Shown here in pieces: positions 1 to 7,017 of a DNA stretch of 12,785 nt. Source of the DNA: JBDKTH01 sp964558295 (GTDB taxonomy: Bacteria > Planctomycetota > Planctomycetia > Pirellulales > Thermoguttaceae). Position 1 is the first letter of the stretch, and each line of letters starts with the position of its first letter. Position numbers and translations under genes: made by a program. Location of the stretch: the NCBI GenBank assembly GCA_964558295.1, contig CAZLDQ010000167.1, positions 1 through 12,785 of the forward strand, in the 5' to 3' direction. The notes below the pieces were generated by a model. That model was not told the DNA's origin. It worked only from the letters and a program-made list of their open reading frames with translations, and searched no databases.

Positions 1-108
1 CAGCCTCCTACGTTGGGAAGGTCGGCTTAGCGGACTTTTTCAACGGGCTGCTAAACTCGCCACGAACCTTCAGCCGCACCCCCCATCCCCGCGGCGGTGG
101 CTCCGGGG

Positions 109-142
109 TACAATCGGAACGAGAATGGTTCTAATTCTCGTT
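109..142 (+). promoter_or_regulatory. Possible -10 box and perfect inverted repeat before the HD-domain gene
   Basis: TACAAT at 109-114 matches the bacterial -10 consensus at five of six positions, but no convincing -35 box lies 16-18 bases upstream. Just after it is a perfect 9-bp inverted repeat: AACGAGAAT (118-126) and ATTCTCGTT (134-142), separated by 7 bases. If transcription starts near 121, the repeat covers the start site and could be an operator; as RNA it would form a hairpin in the leader. It also covers the TTG at 141, which argues against that codon as translation start. The function is inference. Confidence 0.35.
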
Positions 143-170
143 GGTCCTTCGTGAAAGAGTCCTGAAGATC

Positions 171-1190
171 ATGCCGATCGTGCAACTTGCCGAGATGAGC
201 CCTGGTCAGGAAGGCGACTTGTTTGTCTTGATGACAGGCAAGGAGGAATTGACAACGCGCGAGGGGAAGCCGTATTTCAAGGTCAGCTTCCGCGATGCTC
301 GTCGCGAAGTGAGCTTCCCGATCTGGGACAACTCGCCTTGGAGCGCGGAGTGCCGTGAACGCTGGACGCCGGGCGTGTTTTACAAATTGCGGGCCGTGTA
401 TCGCGAGACGAACTATGGACCGCAGTTGGAGATCCGCAAGATCCGCGAAGTGACGGATAGCGACCAGGCCGACGGCTTCGACCCGATGATGTGCCAGCCC
501 AGCTCGCGGTTCGCCCCCCAGGCGATGTACGAGGAGCTCTTGGAGATCGTCGCCCAGCATCTGCATCGGCCCGATCTGCGCAGACTGGTGGAGTCGATCC
601 TCGAAACCAATCGCCAACAACTGCTCACCTATCCCGCCGCGCGGCGACATCATCATGCCTATGCAGGCGGGTATCTGGAACATGTGCTCGGCGTGACCCG
701 GTCGGCCGTCTTCCTGGCTGGAAAGTATGCCGACTACTATCCGGACCTGCGGCCGCCGTTGGACAAGGAACTGGTGATCGCCGGAGCCATCCTTCACGAC
801 ATCGGCAAGCTCCGCGAACTGGAGCAGCAGCCGGCCGACACGTATTTTACGCCCGAGGGGGAGTTGATCGGCCATGTGCTCTTGGGACGCGACATCGTGC
901 GTGAAGCGGCCGCCACGATGAAGATTGACCGCGAGACGCTCTTGCGTCTGGAACATATCATCATCTCCCACCAGCGTCTGCCCGAGTGGGGCGCCCCGAA
1001 GCCGCCGATGACGCCCGAGGCCCTGATCGTCCACTATGCCGACGATCTCGATGCCAAGTTCCACATGATGTACGCCGTCTTGCGCGACGACAACACCTCG
1101 GGGCCAGTGACGACGGCCAAGAACATGCTTCAGCAGAAGATCTACCGCGGCCCCGAGACCAACCCGGCGTCAGGCGGTGGACTCGGCTGA
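171..1190 (+). CDS. YhaM-like 3'-5' exoribonuclease (OB fold + HD domain)
   Basis: A 339-residue protein of the HD-domain family that includes Bacillus YhaM, a cytoplasmic metal-dependent 3'-5' exonuclease (314 residues). Residues about 8-85 look like the nucleic-acid-binding OB fold (strand-rich, with a G-K-P-Y-F-K segment). The HD phosphohydrolase domain runs from about 150: a histidine cluster at 150-152, H161, the H199-D200 doublet in a LHDIGK motif, H225, H252, H257 and the acidic DDLDAK segment at 281-286. These are the metal-binding positions expected for the family. The ATG at 171 is preferred over the in-frame TTG at 141, because that TTG lies in a perfect inverted repeat and a purine-rich GAAAGAG precedes the ATG by 11 bases. 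The gene stands alone, convergent with the next. The family call is firm; RNA rather than DNA or nucleotide substrate is inferred from family. Confidence 0.85.
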   Translation: MPIVQLAEMSPGQEGDLFVLMTGKEELTTREGKPYFKVSFRDARREVSFPIWDNSPWSAECRERWTPGVFYKLRAVYRETNYGPQLEIRKIREVTDSDQADGFDPMMCQPSSRFAPQAMYEELLEIVAQHLHRPDLRRLVESILETNRQQLLTYPAARRHHHAYAGGYLEHVLGVTRSAVFLAGKYADYYPDLRPPLDKELVIAGAILHDIGKLRELEQQPADTYFTPEGELIGHVLLGRDIVREAAATMKIDRETLLRLEHIIISHQRLPEWGAPKPPMTPEALIVHYADDLDAKFHMMYAVLRDDNTSGPVTTAKNMLQQKIYRGPETNPASGGGLG

Positions 1191-1258
1191 GCAGGCGTCC
1201 GGCGTGGGGTGGAGGAGGTGAGGAGTGAGGGGATGTGGGGGCGTGCTGCAATCGTCTC

Positions 1259-2713
1259 TTACGGCTGCTTCGAGGCCGTGGGCTTTGTGCCGGCGGCCTC
1301 TTGGTGGAGATCGGCGAGAAGGCGGATCGCGGTCGTCACGAGCAGTTCACCCGCCCCCTCAGCCATGCGCGAGGAGACAGCTTCGTACTGCCCTTCCGAA
1401 AACGCCGAGTGGTGGGGAATGTAGTTGGAGACGCCGTTGGCCAGTTCGATCACGCTAGTCTGCCGAAATGGCGAAGCGGCCTTAATGCTCTGGCCAAGTT
1501 CAACAAACACTTCACCGGGCAGCGCAACCCAGGCGATGTCGCGGCCGAGGCTGATCACCTGCACGTCGACCTCATAGGGCTTGCCTTGACGCTGGGCCAC
1601 GTCGAGAATCCGGTAGGCCTTCACCTGCTCGAGGAAGGGTGTATTGGCTCCCCGTTTTTCGGCCACGGCACGCGCCTCGCGCAGTTCTTCCTCGGTAAAC
1701 GGCCGAAGGGGCAACTCCACGACTTCGCGGCGCACGCGGAGCGTGAGATCGTCAACCTCGGTCAGGTGCAGATAGGCCTTAAGCACCGCGCCGGCCAGGA
1801 CGGTGCCGATCCGTTTGGCCTCGTCCGGACCGTGCTGTCTGGCGGCCGAGGTCACGTCGATATGATTGATGTTCCCGCAGGCGCCGTTGGCAAAGGTGGT
1901 CAGCATGTCCGGGCCTTTGTAGTCGGCCAGACGATTGGCGAGGGTTCCGGGAAAATCGGCCGAGATCAGCTTCCCACCGGTCGTGTCGAGATGCAGGGCA
2001 AAGTTGACAAAGGTCCAAAGCGCCTTCTTGTCCGCCGTTTCGGCATAGACCACGTTCACATCGGGATCGATCTGGCCGATGGGACGAATAATGTTCGGAT
2101 TCCGCTTGCCCGGGTTCCAGCCCGTGGTGCCGTCCTTCATCCAGAAACGGCGGATGAACGACAGGTTGTTTTCGGTTTCCCGGCCGAACGACACCCGGGC
2201 CGGCTGGCGATTCGAAAACGCCTCTTCCGCGGCTTGAGCGATAAGTTTCGGAAGCTGGGTGGTGTAGTCCTGCGAAGACTTGTTGCCGCCAGTGACCAGA
2301 TCCTCAATCGGCTGACCGTCGAGGACTACCGGACCGGTATGGGTGTGGGTGGCCGCGATCAAGACGTTGGCGGCGGGGATCTTGGTCTTTTCCTCGATCA
2401 GTTGTCGGGCACTCATGACAATAGTCCGGGGCACGGCGATCAGGTCGCAGACGATCAGCACGGCCTGGGTCTGGCCGTCGTCGAACACGACCGCCTTGGC
2501 GCGGAGGTCATCCAACACGCCTTCACTCAGCCGCACTCCATAGTAACCAGCCATGGGCGTCCCGTTCGGCGGAGTAATGGTGACAGCCGCCGTCCCCACG
2601 CGAAATTCCCCAGCCCAGGCCGGAACGATCTCCCCAAGCACCGCCGCAATGCCCAAGCCCAAGAGAACCAAAATCCTGCAAAGATTCAACCGTCGACGAG
2701 CAAGACGTGCCAT
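1259..2713 (-). CDS. Secreted neutral-ceramidase-type domain protein, probably not a true ceramidase
   Basis: A 484-residue protein with an N-terminal signal peptide: a basic start, a hydrophobic stretch at about 13-30, and a likely cleavage after A-W-A at 32-34. The rest matches the neutral/alkaline ceramidase N-terminal domain family. Zinc-site positions known from the Pseudomonas enzyme appear kept: the THTHTGP motif (H123, H125), H241 in an NFALHLD context, E401 in LPGEVF and Y431. The catalytic serine of the family's GDxSPN motif is replaced: here the segment reads NGACGNINHI (276-285), with asparagine at the serine position. A zinc-dependent amidase or ester hydrolase of unknown substrate is therefore a safer reading than ceramide hydrolysis. 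The ATG at 2713 is chosen because a strong GGAAGGAAG lies just upstream and the signal peptide begins there. It is monocistronic as far as can be seen. Confidence 0.8.
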   Translation of the reverse strand: MARLARRRLNLCRILVLLGLGIAAVLGEIVPAWAGEFRVGTAAVTITPPNGTPMAGYYGVRLSEGVLDDLRAKAVVFDDGQTQAVLIVCDLIAVPRTIVMSARQLIEEKTKIPAANVLIAATHTHTGPVVLDGQPIEDLVTGGNKSSQDYTTQLPKLIAQAAEEAFSNRQPARVSFGRETENNLSFIRRFWMKDGTTGWNPGKRNPNIIRPIGQIDPDVNVVYAETADKKALWTFVNFALHLDTTGGKLISADFPGTLANRLADYKGPDMLTTFANGACGNINHIDVTSAARQHGPDEAKRIGTVLAGAVLKAYLHLTEVDDLTLRVRREVVELPLRPFTEEELREARAVAEKRGANTPFLEQVKAYRILDVAQRQGKPYEVDVQVISLGRDIAWVALPGEVFVELGQSIKAASPFRQTSVIELANGVSNYIPHHSAFSEGQYEAVSSRMAEGAGELLVTTAIRLLADLHQEAAGTKPTASKQP

Positions 2714-2807
2714 GGGACATCTTCCTTCCGGGATCGGCCCGGGATTGGTGGGGGAACAACGGCGGGAAACACGACTCCAAACCGCCTTAGAGACGGCGTC
2801 CATACGT

Positions 2808-2836
2808 ATTGAAACCAGAACCCTACCAGGCGACAA
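2808..2836 (-). promoter_or_regulatory. Candidate promoter of the ceramidase-type gene
   Basis: On the minus strand TTGTCG (2831-2836) and TTCAAT (2808-2813) are separated by 17 bases. Each matches four of six positions of the -35 and -10 consensus. The start site would be near 2801, giving a leader of roughly 88 bases. The match is modest and rests on spacing and position only. Confidence 0.3.
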
Positions 2837-3018
2837 CGCATTTTTCGGCGTCTTGCCGATACTTTTTTGATCATTCCATGGGAGGTTGGGCCAACCAGAA
2901 GCGGGGCAGCCTGTTGCATGAAAACAAGTGTCGCACGGCTCGTGGAACCCACTGGACCACGGAGTCGGTCTGGCCTAACACACTACTCATCGAAACTTAG
3001 CGAGAGGTTTTCCCCCCT

Positions 3019-3049
3019 TTAACAACGCCTTAACGTGTGGGGTGATAAT
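3019..3049 (+). promoter_or_regulatory. Candidate promoter of the DUF1559 gene
   Basis: GATAAT (3044-3049) matches five of six positions of the -10 consensus. TTAACA (3019-3024) matches five of six positions of the -35 consensus, but the spacer is 19 bases, longer than the ideal 17. The leader to the ATG at 3163 would be about 107 bases. Confidence 0.3.
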
Positions 3050-3162
3050 CATAGCAACGAAGTCACAGCAGTCGACATGCCTGCAGGACCGACCTGGGGA
3101 TGGAACTCCGAGCGGTCCGCCGACACAAGCTTTTTCCTTCACCCCTATCGAGAGAATCTCCA

Positions 3163-4155
3163 ATGAATGGTGTTCGAAAACACCGCGGTTTCACGCTCGT
3201 TGAACTGTTGGTCGTGATTGCCATTATTGGCATCTTGATCGCAATGCTCCTGCCAGCCGTGCAAGCAGCGAGAGAAGCCGCACGACGGAGCCAGTGCTGC
3301 AATCATCTGCGGCAAATGGGGCTGGCCTTTCACAACTTCCAGGACATCAAAGGGCAACTGCCTACGGGTGCTCGCGACGGAGATCATCGAGTCCCCGACC
3401 CGCTGACCACCTGCTGCAACTCGCGCACCCATCACGGCTGGAGCTGGCTCTACCAGATTCTGCCGTTCACCGAACAGAACAACGTCTACGATCTGGCTTC
3501 CGCCTCGAACGATCCGACCACACTCGGATCAGGGCAGAACAGCAAGGAAGACCTTGTTGCGCAGCAAATGATCCCGATCTTCTACTGCCCGTCGCGGCGG
3601 ATGCCTGAAGCCTACGGAAGCGGCGCGTTCTATCGGTCGGACTATGCGGGCAACGCCGGCGAACGCGGCGACGGAGACCTCCGCGCGGAGGCCAGCGGCG
3701 GCAAGAGCGGTGTGGTGATTCAAACGGATCTCAAGAAGCTTCGGCTCGAGGGGATCAAGGACGGGACTTCCAACACGATCATGGTGGCCGAAAAGGCCTT
3801 ACACCCCACCTCATTCGGCAGCGAAGGGGGCGACAACGAACGCTGGAACAACCCCGGCTGGGACGAAGACATCATCCGCTTCGGGGCCGGCCGTTTGAAT
3901 AACGGGACCGTCTACGGTCTCCCTCCCATCGCCGACAACAGTGCTCCCCATAAGCCGGGATCGGCCTGGACAAGCATCACCGATCTGGGCGGTCGGTCAT
4001 GGGGACAGTGGCACCCGTTCTTCGGATCGTCCCATCCCGGCGGCATGAACGCCTGCCTGGCCGATGGCAGTGTGCGGTTTGTCCCCTTCACGATCGAAGC
4101 CACCGTTTTTCGGTATCTGTGTCTGACCGACGACGGCCAGCCCGTCCAGTTCTGA
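3163..4155 (+). CDS. DUF1559 protein with prepilin-type N-terminus
   Basis: A 330-residue protein of the DUF1559 family, abundant in Planctomycetes. The N-terminus is a short basic leader ending at G9, then FTLVE (10-14) and a hydrophobic helix to about 30. This is the type IV prepilin cleavage and methylation signature, so a prepilin peptidase would cut after G9 and the helix would sit in the inner membrane or pack in a pseudopilus-like fibre. The helix is followed by a PAVQAAREAARR segment typical of the family. The C-terminus carries the H-x9-DG signature, H291 to D301-G302. Cysteines at 45-46, 84-85 and 142 may form disulfides outside the cytoplasm. The ATG at 3163 is chosen because the pilin leader begins there; the in-frame ATG at 3100 would add 21 unrelated residues. 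A small lipoprotein gene follows. The biological role of the family is not established. Confidence 0.92.
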   Translation: MNGVRKHRGFTLVELLVVIAIIGILIAMLLPAVQAAREAARRSQCCNHLRQMGLAFHNFQDIKGQLPTGARDGDHRVPDPLTTCCNSRTHHGWSWLYQILPFTEQNNVYDLASASNDPTTLGSGQNSKEDLVAQQMIPIFYCPSRRMPEAYGSGAFYRSDYAGNAGERGDGDLRAEASGGKSGVVIQTDLKKLRLEGIKDGTSNTIMVAEKALHPTSFGSEGGDNERWNNPGWDEDIIRFGAGRLNNGTVYGLPPIADNSAPHKPGSAWTSITDLGGRSWGQWHPFFGSSHPGGMNACLADGSVRFVPFTIEATVFRYLCLTDDGQPVQF

Positions 4156-4235
4156 GAGCCGCTTTCCCAACCGTGCCCCTGGCGCATCGTTCGGCGTCAG
4201 GGGCGCAGGAAGATCATCCATCACGAGGTTTTGCC

Positions 4236-4418
4236 GTGTCGCTTCAAAGTCTTCTGCGTGTGTTCGTGTTTGCGGGCATGATGACCGTTTTGGTTTCGGC
4301 GGGTTGCGGACGCGCCCCCAGTCAACCGCCCCATTTGGATGACTCGACCAAGGCGGCGATCAAGGCCGAAGACCAAGAGATTGCCCAACAAGAGAAAGCT
4401 CAAGGACGAACGCGATAA
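4236..4418 (+). CDS. Small lipoprotein downstream of DUF1559 gene
   Basis: A 60-residue protein starting at GTG, with GAGG ending 7 bases before the start. The N-terminus has one arginine, a hydrophobic stretch (about 9-22) and a cysteine in V-S-A-G-C at residue 24, a relaxed lipobox because serine rather than a branched residue sits at -3. The remainder is hydrophilic and charged, rich in K, E, D and Q, with no recognisable domain. A signal-peptidase II lipoprotein anchored in the envelope is the likely reading. It begins 80 bases after the DUF1559 stop, on the same strand with no terminator between, so the two are probably cotranscribed. Small lipoproteins after DUF1559 genes are, from general knowledge, common in planctomycetes. 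Function unknown. Confidence 0.65.
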   Translation: MSLQSLLRVFVFAGMMTVLVSAGCGRAPSQPPHLDDSTKAAIKAEDQEIAQQEKAQGRTR

Positions 4419-4419
4419 C

Positions 4420-4602
4420 GTGCCCTTGAACTCGGCCCCTCCTGACGGCGTCGCCGCCCGACTCGGTGCGGTTTGTCTCGAACACAGTCGACCGGTCGGC
4501 GAGATGTATCTTCCGACCCGGTGTAATGCGACGTCGGCACTGACCACCGAGGTCAAACCGGAGGGAAGCACCGTGGATTTCACGCTGGACGATACGGAGT
4601 GA
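4420..4602 (+). CDS. Possible small hypothetical protein
   Basis: An open frame of 60 codons starting at a GTG one base after the stop of the preceding lipoprotein gene. The codons look coding: G-rich first positions and mostly G or C at third positions. The C-terminal part (EVKPEGSTVDFTL, near 46-58) looks like a beta strand. AAGGA lies 13 bases before the GTG, rather far for a ribosome site, so coupling to the upstream stop would help. There is no signal peptide or known domain. It could instead be the tail of a longer ancestral gene separated from the lipoprotein by a frameshift. An ATG at 4339 in this frame would overlap the lipoprotein with an arginine- and lysine-rich shadow sequence and is not favoured. 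Confidence 0.4.
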   Translation: MPLNSAPPDGVAARLGAVCLEHSRPVGEMYLPTRCNATSALTTEVKPEGSTVDFTLDDTE

Positions 4603-4679
4603 GCCTAGAAACCGCGAAAAGGCAAGTGCAGCGTCGCATCGTCCGGCAGGCCACGGTTTGACTCTCCCCTCTCGACACA

Positions 4680-6062
4680 TCACGCCACGCGCTCGATCCG
4701 CGCGCCGAGTTGCGTGAGCTTCGCGTCAAGACGGTCATAGCCGCGGTCGAGATGATGGATCTCGTCGATGCGGGTCTCCCCATGGGCGGCCAGACCGGCA
4801 AGTACTAAGGCGGCACTGGCACGGAGGTCGGAGGCGGTCACCACGGCACCGGTCAAGCGATCCACGCCGGTCACCACGGCGGTCGAATCACACAGATCGA
4901 TCCGGGCGCCCAGGCGATTGAGTTCAGCGATGTGCAGGAATCGAGTGGCGAAGACACGATCCGAGACAGTGCTGCGTCCACAAGCCAAGGCGAGTAAGGC
5001 CATCCATTGGGCCTGGACGTCGCTCGGCACGCCCGGATAGGGCAAGGCCGTGATGTCGACCGGCTGCGGCGGCCGGGTGGCGACAAGCGTAATCTCATCT
5101 TTCGCCACAAGCAGATCAAACCCGGCCTGAGAAAGCTTATCGAGCACGGCCGCCAACTGCTCGGGTACCACGCCGGTGACGGTCACCGTACCGCCGGTGA
5201 TCGCGCCCGCTAAGAGGAGCGTGGCCGCTTCAATCCGATCGGGGATGATGCGATAGTTGCCGCCGTGGAGCCGCGAAACGCCCACGATCCGCAGGGTCGG
5301 CGTGCCGAGCCCTTCGATCTGGGCTCCCAGGCCGATCAAAAACCGACCCAAATCGACGATCTCCGGCTCGATCGCCGCGCCGGAAATAATCGTCTCGCCC
5401 TCGGCCAAAACCGCAGCTGTCAGGACATTGGCCGTGCCGGTGACCGTCGGCCCCTGGGGGCCGGCAAGATGAATCCGGGTACCGATGAGCCGTTTCGCCT
5501 CGGCAACGACATAGCCATGCTCGATGCGCAGTTCGGCCCCCAATGCGGCCAGACCGGCCAGATGGAGATCGACCGGCCGAGGCCCGATATTGCAACCGCC
5601 GGGGAGCGAGACAACCGCCCTGCCCCGTCGCGCCAACAGCGGTCCGAGCACACAGAAGCTCGCCCGCATACGCCGCACCAACTCATAGTCGGCCCGGACG
5701 GGGCGCGAATCGACCGTTTCCAGCAGGAGACCGTCGTCGAGCGTGCGGGTCACTTCCACCCCCAACTCCCGAAGCACCATCGAGAGCGTTTCCACGTCCA
5801 ACAGCCAGGGCACTCCTTCGAGCCGCACCGGTTCGGCAGCCAGGATCGAAGCCGCCATGATCGGCAGCGCCGCATTCTTCGATCCACCTACCCGCACCGT
5901 GCCAGAAAGTGGCACGCCGCCGCGAATCAGGAAAGAGGAGCGAAGAGTGCCGGGTGGCGACAGAAGCGTAGTGTGAGACGATGCCTCGCGCCCACGTAGC
6001 GACAGGGCTTGCCCCGCGTGATCGTGTTGGGCCGTCGAACGTGGGGCGAATGGCAAACTCAT
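4680..6062 (-). CDS. murA: UDP-N-acetylglucosamine 1-carboxyvinyltransferase
   Basis: A 460-residue cytoplasmic enzyme that transfers enolpyruvate from PEP to UDP-GlcNAc, the first committed step of peptidoglycan synthesis. Family motifs are all present: K62-N63 in GGSKNAALP (K22-N23 in E. coli numbering), the catalytic cysteine C157 in LPGGCNIGPRPVD (C115 in E. coli), D348 in YPGVPSDVQAQ (D305) and R414 in DLRAS (R397). The cysteine form is the fosfomycin-sensitive type. The E. coli enzyme has 419 residues; here the usual start (near FLIRGG, residue 44) is preceded by about 40 extra residues. No ATG, GTG or TTG lies in frame between residue 3 and that point, so the extension appears real or the start is non-standard. 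ATG 6062 has GGAAG 4 bases upstream; GTG 6074 is an alternative. It is last in the rpmE-prfA-prmC-murA group, 48 bases after prmC. Confidence 0.93.
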   Translation of the reverse strand: MSLPFAPRSTAQHDHAGQALSLRGREASSHTTLLSPPGTLRSSFLIRGGVPLSGTVRVGGSKNAALPIMAASILAAEPVRLEGVPWLLDVETLSMVLRELGVEVTRTLDDGLLLETVDSRPVRADYELVRRMRASFCVLGPLLARRGRAVVSLPGGCNIGPRPVDLHLAGLAALGAELRIEHGYVVAEAKRLIGTRIHLAGPQGPTVTGTANVLTAAVLAEGETIISGAAIEPEIVDLGRFLIGLGAQIEGLGTPTLRIVGVSRLHGGNYRIIPDRIEAATLLLAGAITGGTVTVTGVVPEQLAAVLDKLSQAGFDLLVAKDEITLVATRPPQPVDITALPYPGVPSDVQAQWMALLALACGRSTVSDRVFATRFLHIAELNRLGARIDLCDSTAVVTGVDRLTGAVVTASDLRASAALVLAGLAAHGETRIDEIHHLDRGYDRLDAKLTQLGARIERVA

Positions 6063-6110
6063 GGATCTTCCCACGGGGCTATCGGTGCCGCAACGTTACT
6101 CTCCACTCAT

Positions 6111-6992
6111 TCATGGCTTTCGTCGTGCTTGGACGACACGGGGCAGTCGAGCGAGATCCTTGATCGTCGGCAGGGGTTCCAACCGGTCGTCGGCTGCTAG
6201 GAGGGCTTGGACGTCGTCGTGGATCATCGGGCTGATTTCCATCAGGAGATAACCGCCGGGACGGAGGCGGTCGGCGGCCTGAGGAATCAGACGTTGAATG
6301 ATTTCGGTCCCCTTGGGACCGGCCACCAGCGCGCCTTGCGGCTCATAGTTCTTCACCTCGGGGGCCAGCGACTCGTATTCCGCGGCGCTCACGTAAGGCG
6401 GATTACTGGCGATGAAGTCGAACAGCGGCTCGGCGGGCAAAACGGTGAGAAGATCACCCTCGAGAAACGCGATCCGTTCGGCCACGCCATGCGTGCCCGC
6501 GTTCGCTTGGGCAATCGCAAGCGCCGAAGGACTCAGATCGATGGCCGTTACGCGGGCGCTGGCCAGATACTTGGCCACCGAGACGGCGATGATCCCGCTC
6601 CCCGTGCCTACGTCACAGACCGTCACCGGTTGATCGGCCGGCCGTTGCTTGGCCAGATCCAACAGGCCGATCACGAGGAACTCGGTTTCCGGACGAGGGA
6701 TCAGCACGTCGGGGGTAACGCGGAAGGTGAGAGAGTAGAACTCGCGGCGGCCAACCAGATAGGCAACCGGCATCCCTTCCGCCCGGCGGCGCACCAGGTC
6801 GCGGAATTTCGCTCGGACGTCGTCGCTCGGCACGGTGTCGTAAGACGTGTAGAGTTGAATTCGCTGGCAGCCCAGCGACTCGGCCAAGAGGACTTCCGTG
6901 TCGAGCCGCGGACTCTCAGAACCGTGATGCCCCAGATACTCCGCGGTCCACTGGAGCAACCGGCCGACGGTCCAAGTCTCCGTTTCGGCCAT
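6111..6992 (-). CDS. prmC: Release factor glutamine N5-methyltransferase
   Basis: A 293-residue SAM-dependent methyltransferase that methylates the glutamine of the GGQ motif in release factors RF1 and RF2, raising termination efficiency. The N-terminal helical region (1 to about 85) recognises the release factor. The Rossmann domain then shows LIPRPETE (97-104), the SAM-binding DVGTGSG (127-133), ID at 151-152 at the end of strand 2, and the catalytic NPPY (197-200). Length is normal for the family. The ATG at 6992 has a perfect AGGAGG 8 bases upstream. The gene starts 25 bases after the prfA stop, so enzyme and substrate are encoded in one operon, a common bacterial arrangement. Confidence 0.96.
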   Translation of the reverse strand: MAETETWTVGRLLQWTAEYLGHHGSESPRLDTEVLLAESLGCQRIQLYTSYDTVPSDDVRAKFRDLVRRRAEGMPVAYLVGRREFYSLTFRVTPDVLIPRPETEFLVIGLLDLAKQRPADQPVTVCDVGTGSGIIAVSVAKYLASARVTAIDLSPSALAIAQANAGTHGVAERIAFLEGDLLTVLPAEPLFDFIASNPPYVSAAEYESLAPEVKNYEPQGALVAGPKGTEIIQRLIPQAADRLRPGGYLLMEISPMIHDDVQALLAADDRLEPLPTIKDLARLPRVVQARRKP

Positions 6993-7017
6993 GCTTGTCG
7001 CCTCCTGGGCCAGGGCT

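Larger units (their letters stand above)
2714..3162. other. Divergent intergenic region of 449 bases
   Basis: No credible protein gene is seen here on either strand. It lies between the leftward ceramidase-type gene and the rightward DUF1559 gene and should hold both promoters; one weak candidate is listed for each. Around 2845-2870 a 5-bp stem (TCGGC/GCCGA) is followed after three bases by six T's. This is too weak and too isolated from any plus-strand gene to call a terminator. Confidence 0.6.

Noticed and set aside
1..135. Tail of an upstream protein gene at the left edge
   Set aside because: An open frame runs to a stop near 135, but it overlaps the promoter-like box and inverted repeat and shows no recognisable sequence.
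1235..2812. Plus-strand open frame of 525 codons opposite the ceramidase-type gene
   Set aside because: It mirrors the real minus-strand gene, has no recognisable motif or ribosome site, and long antisense frames are expected opposite GC-rich genes with strong third-position bias.
2845..2870. Stem TCGGC/GCCGA followed by six T's as a terminator
   Set aside because: The stem is only 5 bp, the T-run is offset by three bases, and no plus-strand gene ends nearby.
3066..3130. GTCGAC, CTGCAG and AAGCTT sites resembling a cloning polylinker
   Set aside because: The sites are scattered and their order and spacing do not match a vector polylinker; they are chance restriction sites in normal intergenic sequence.
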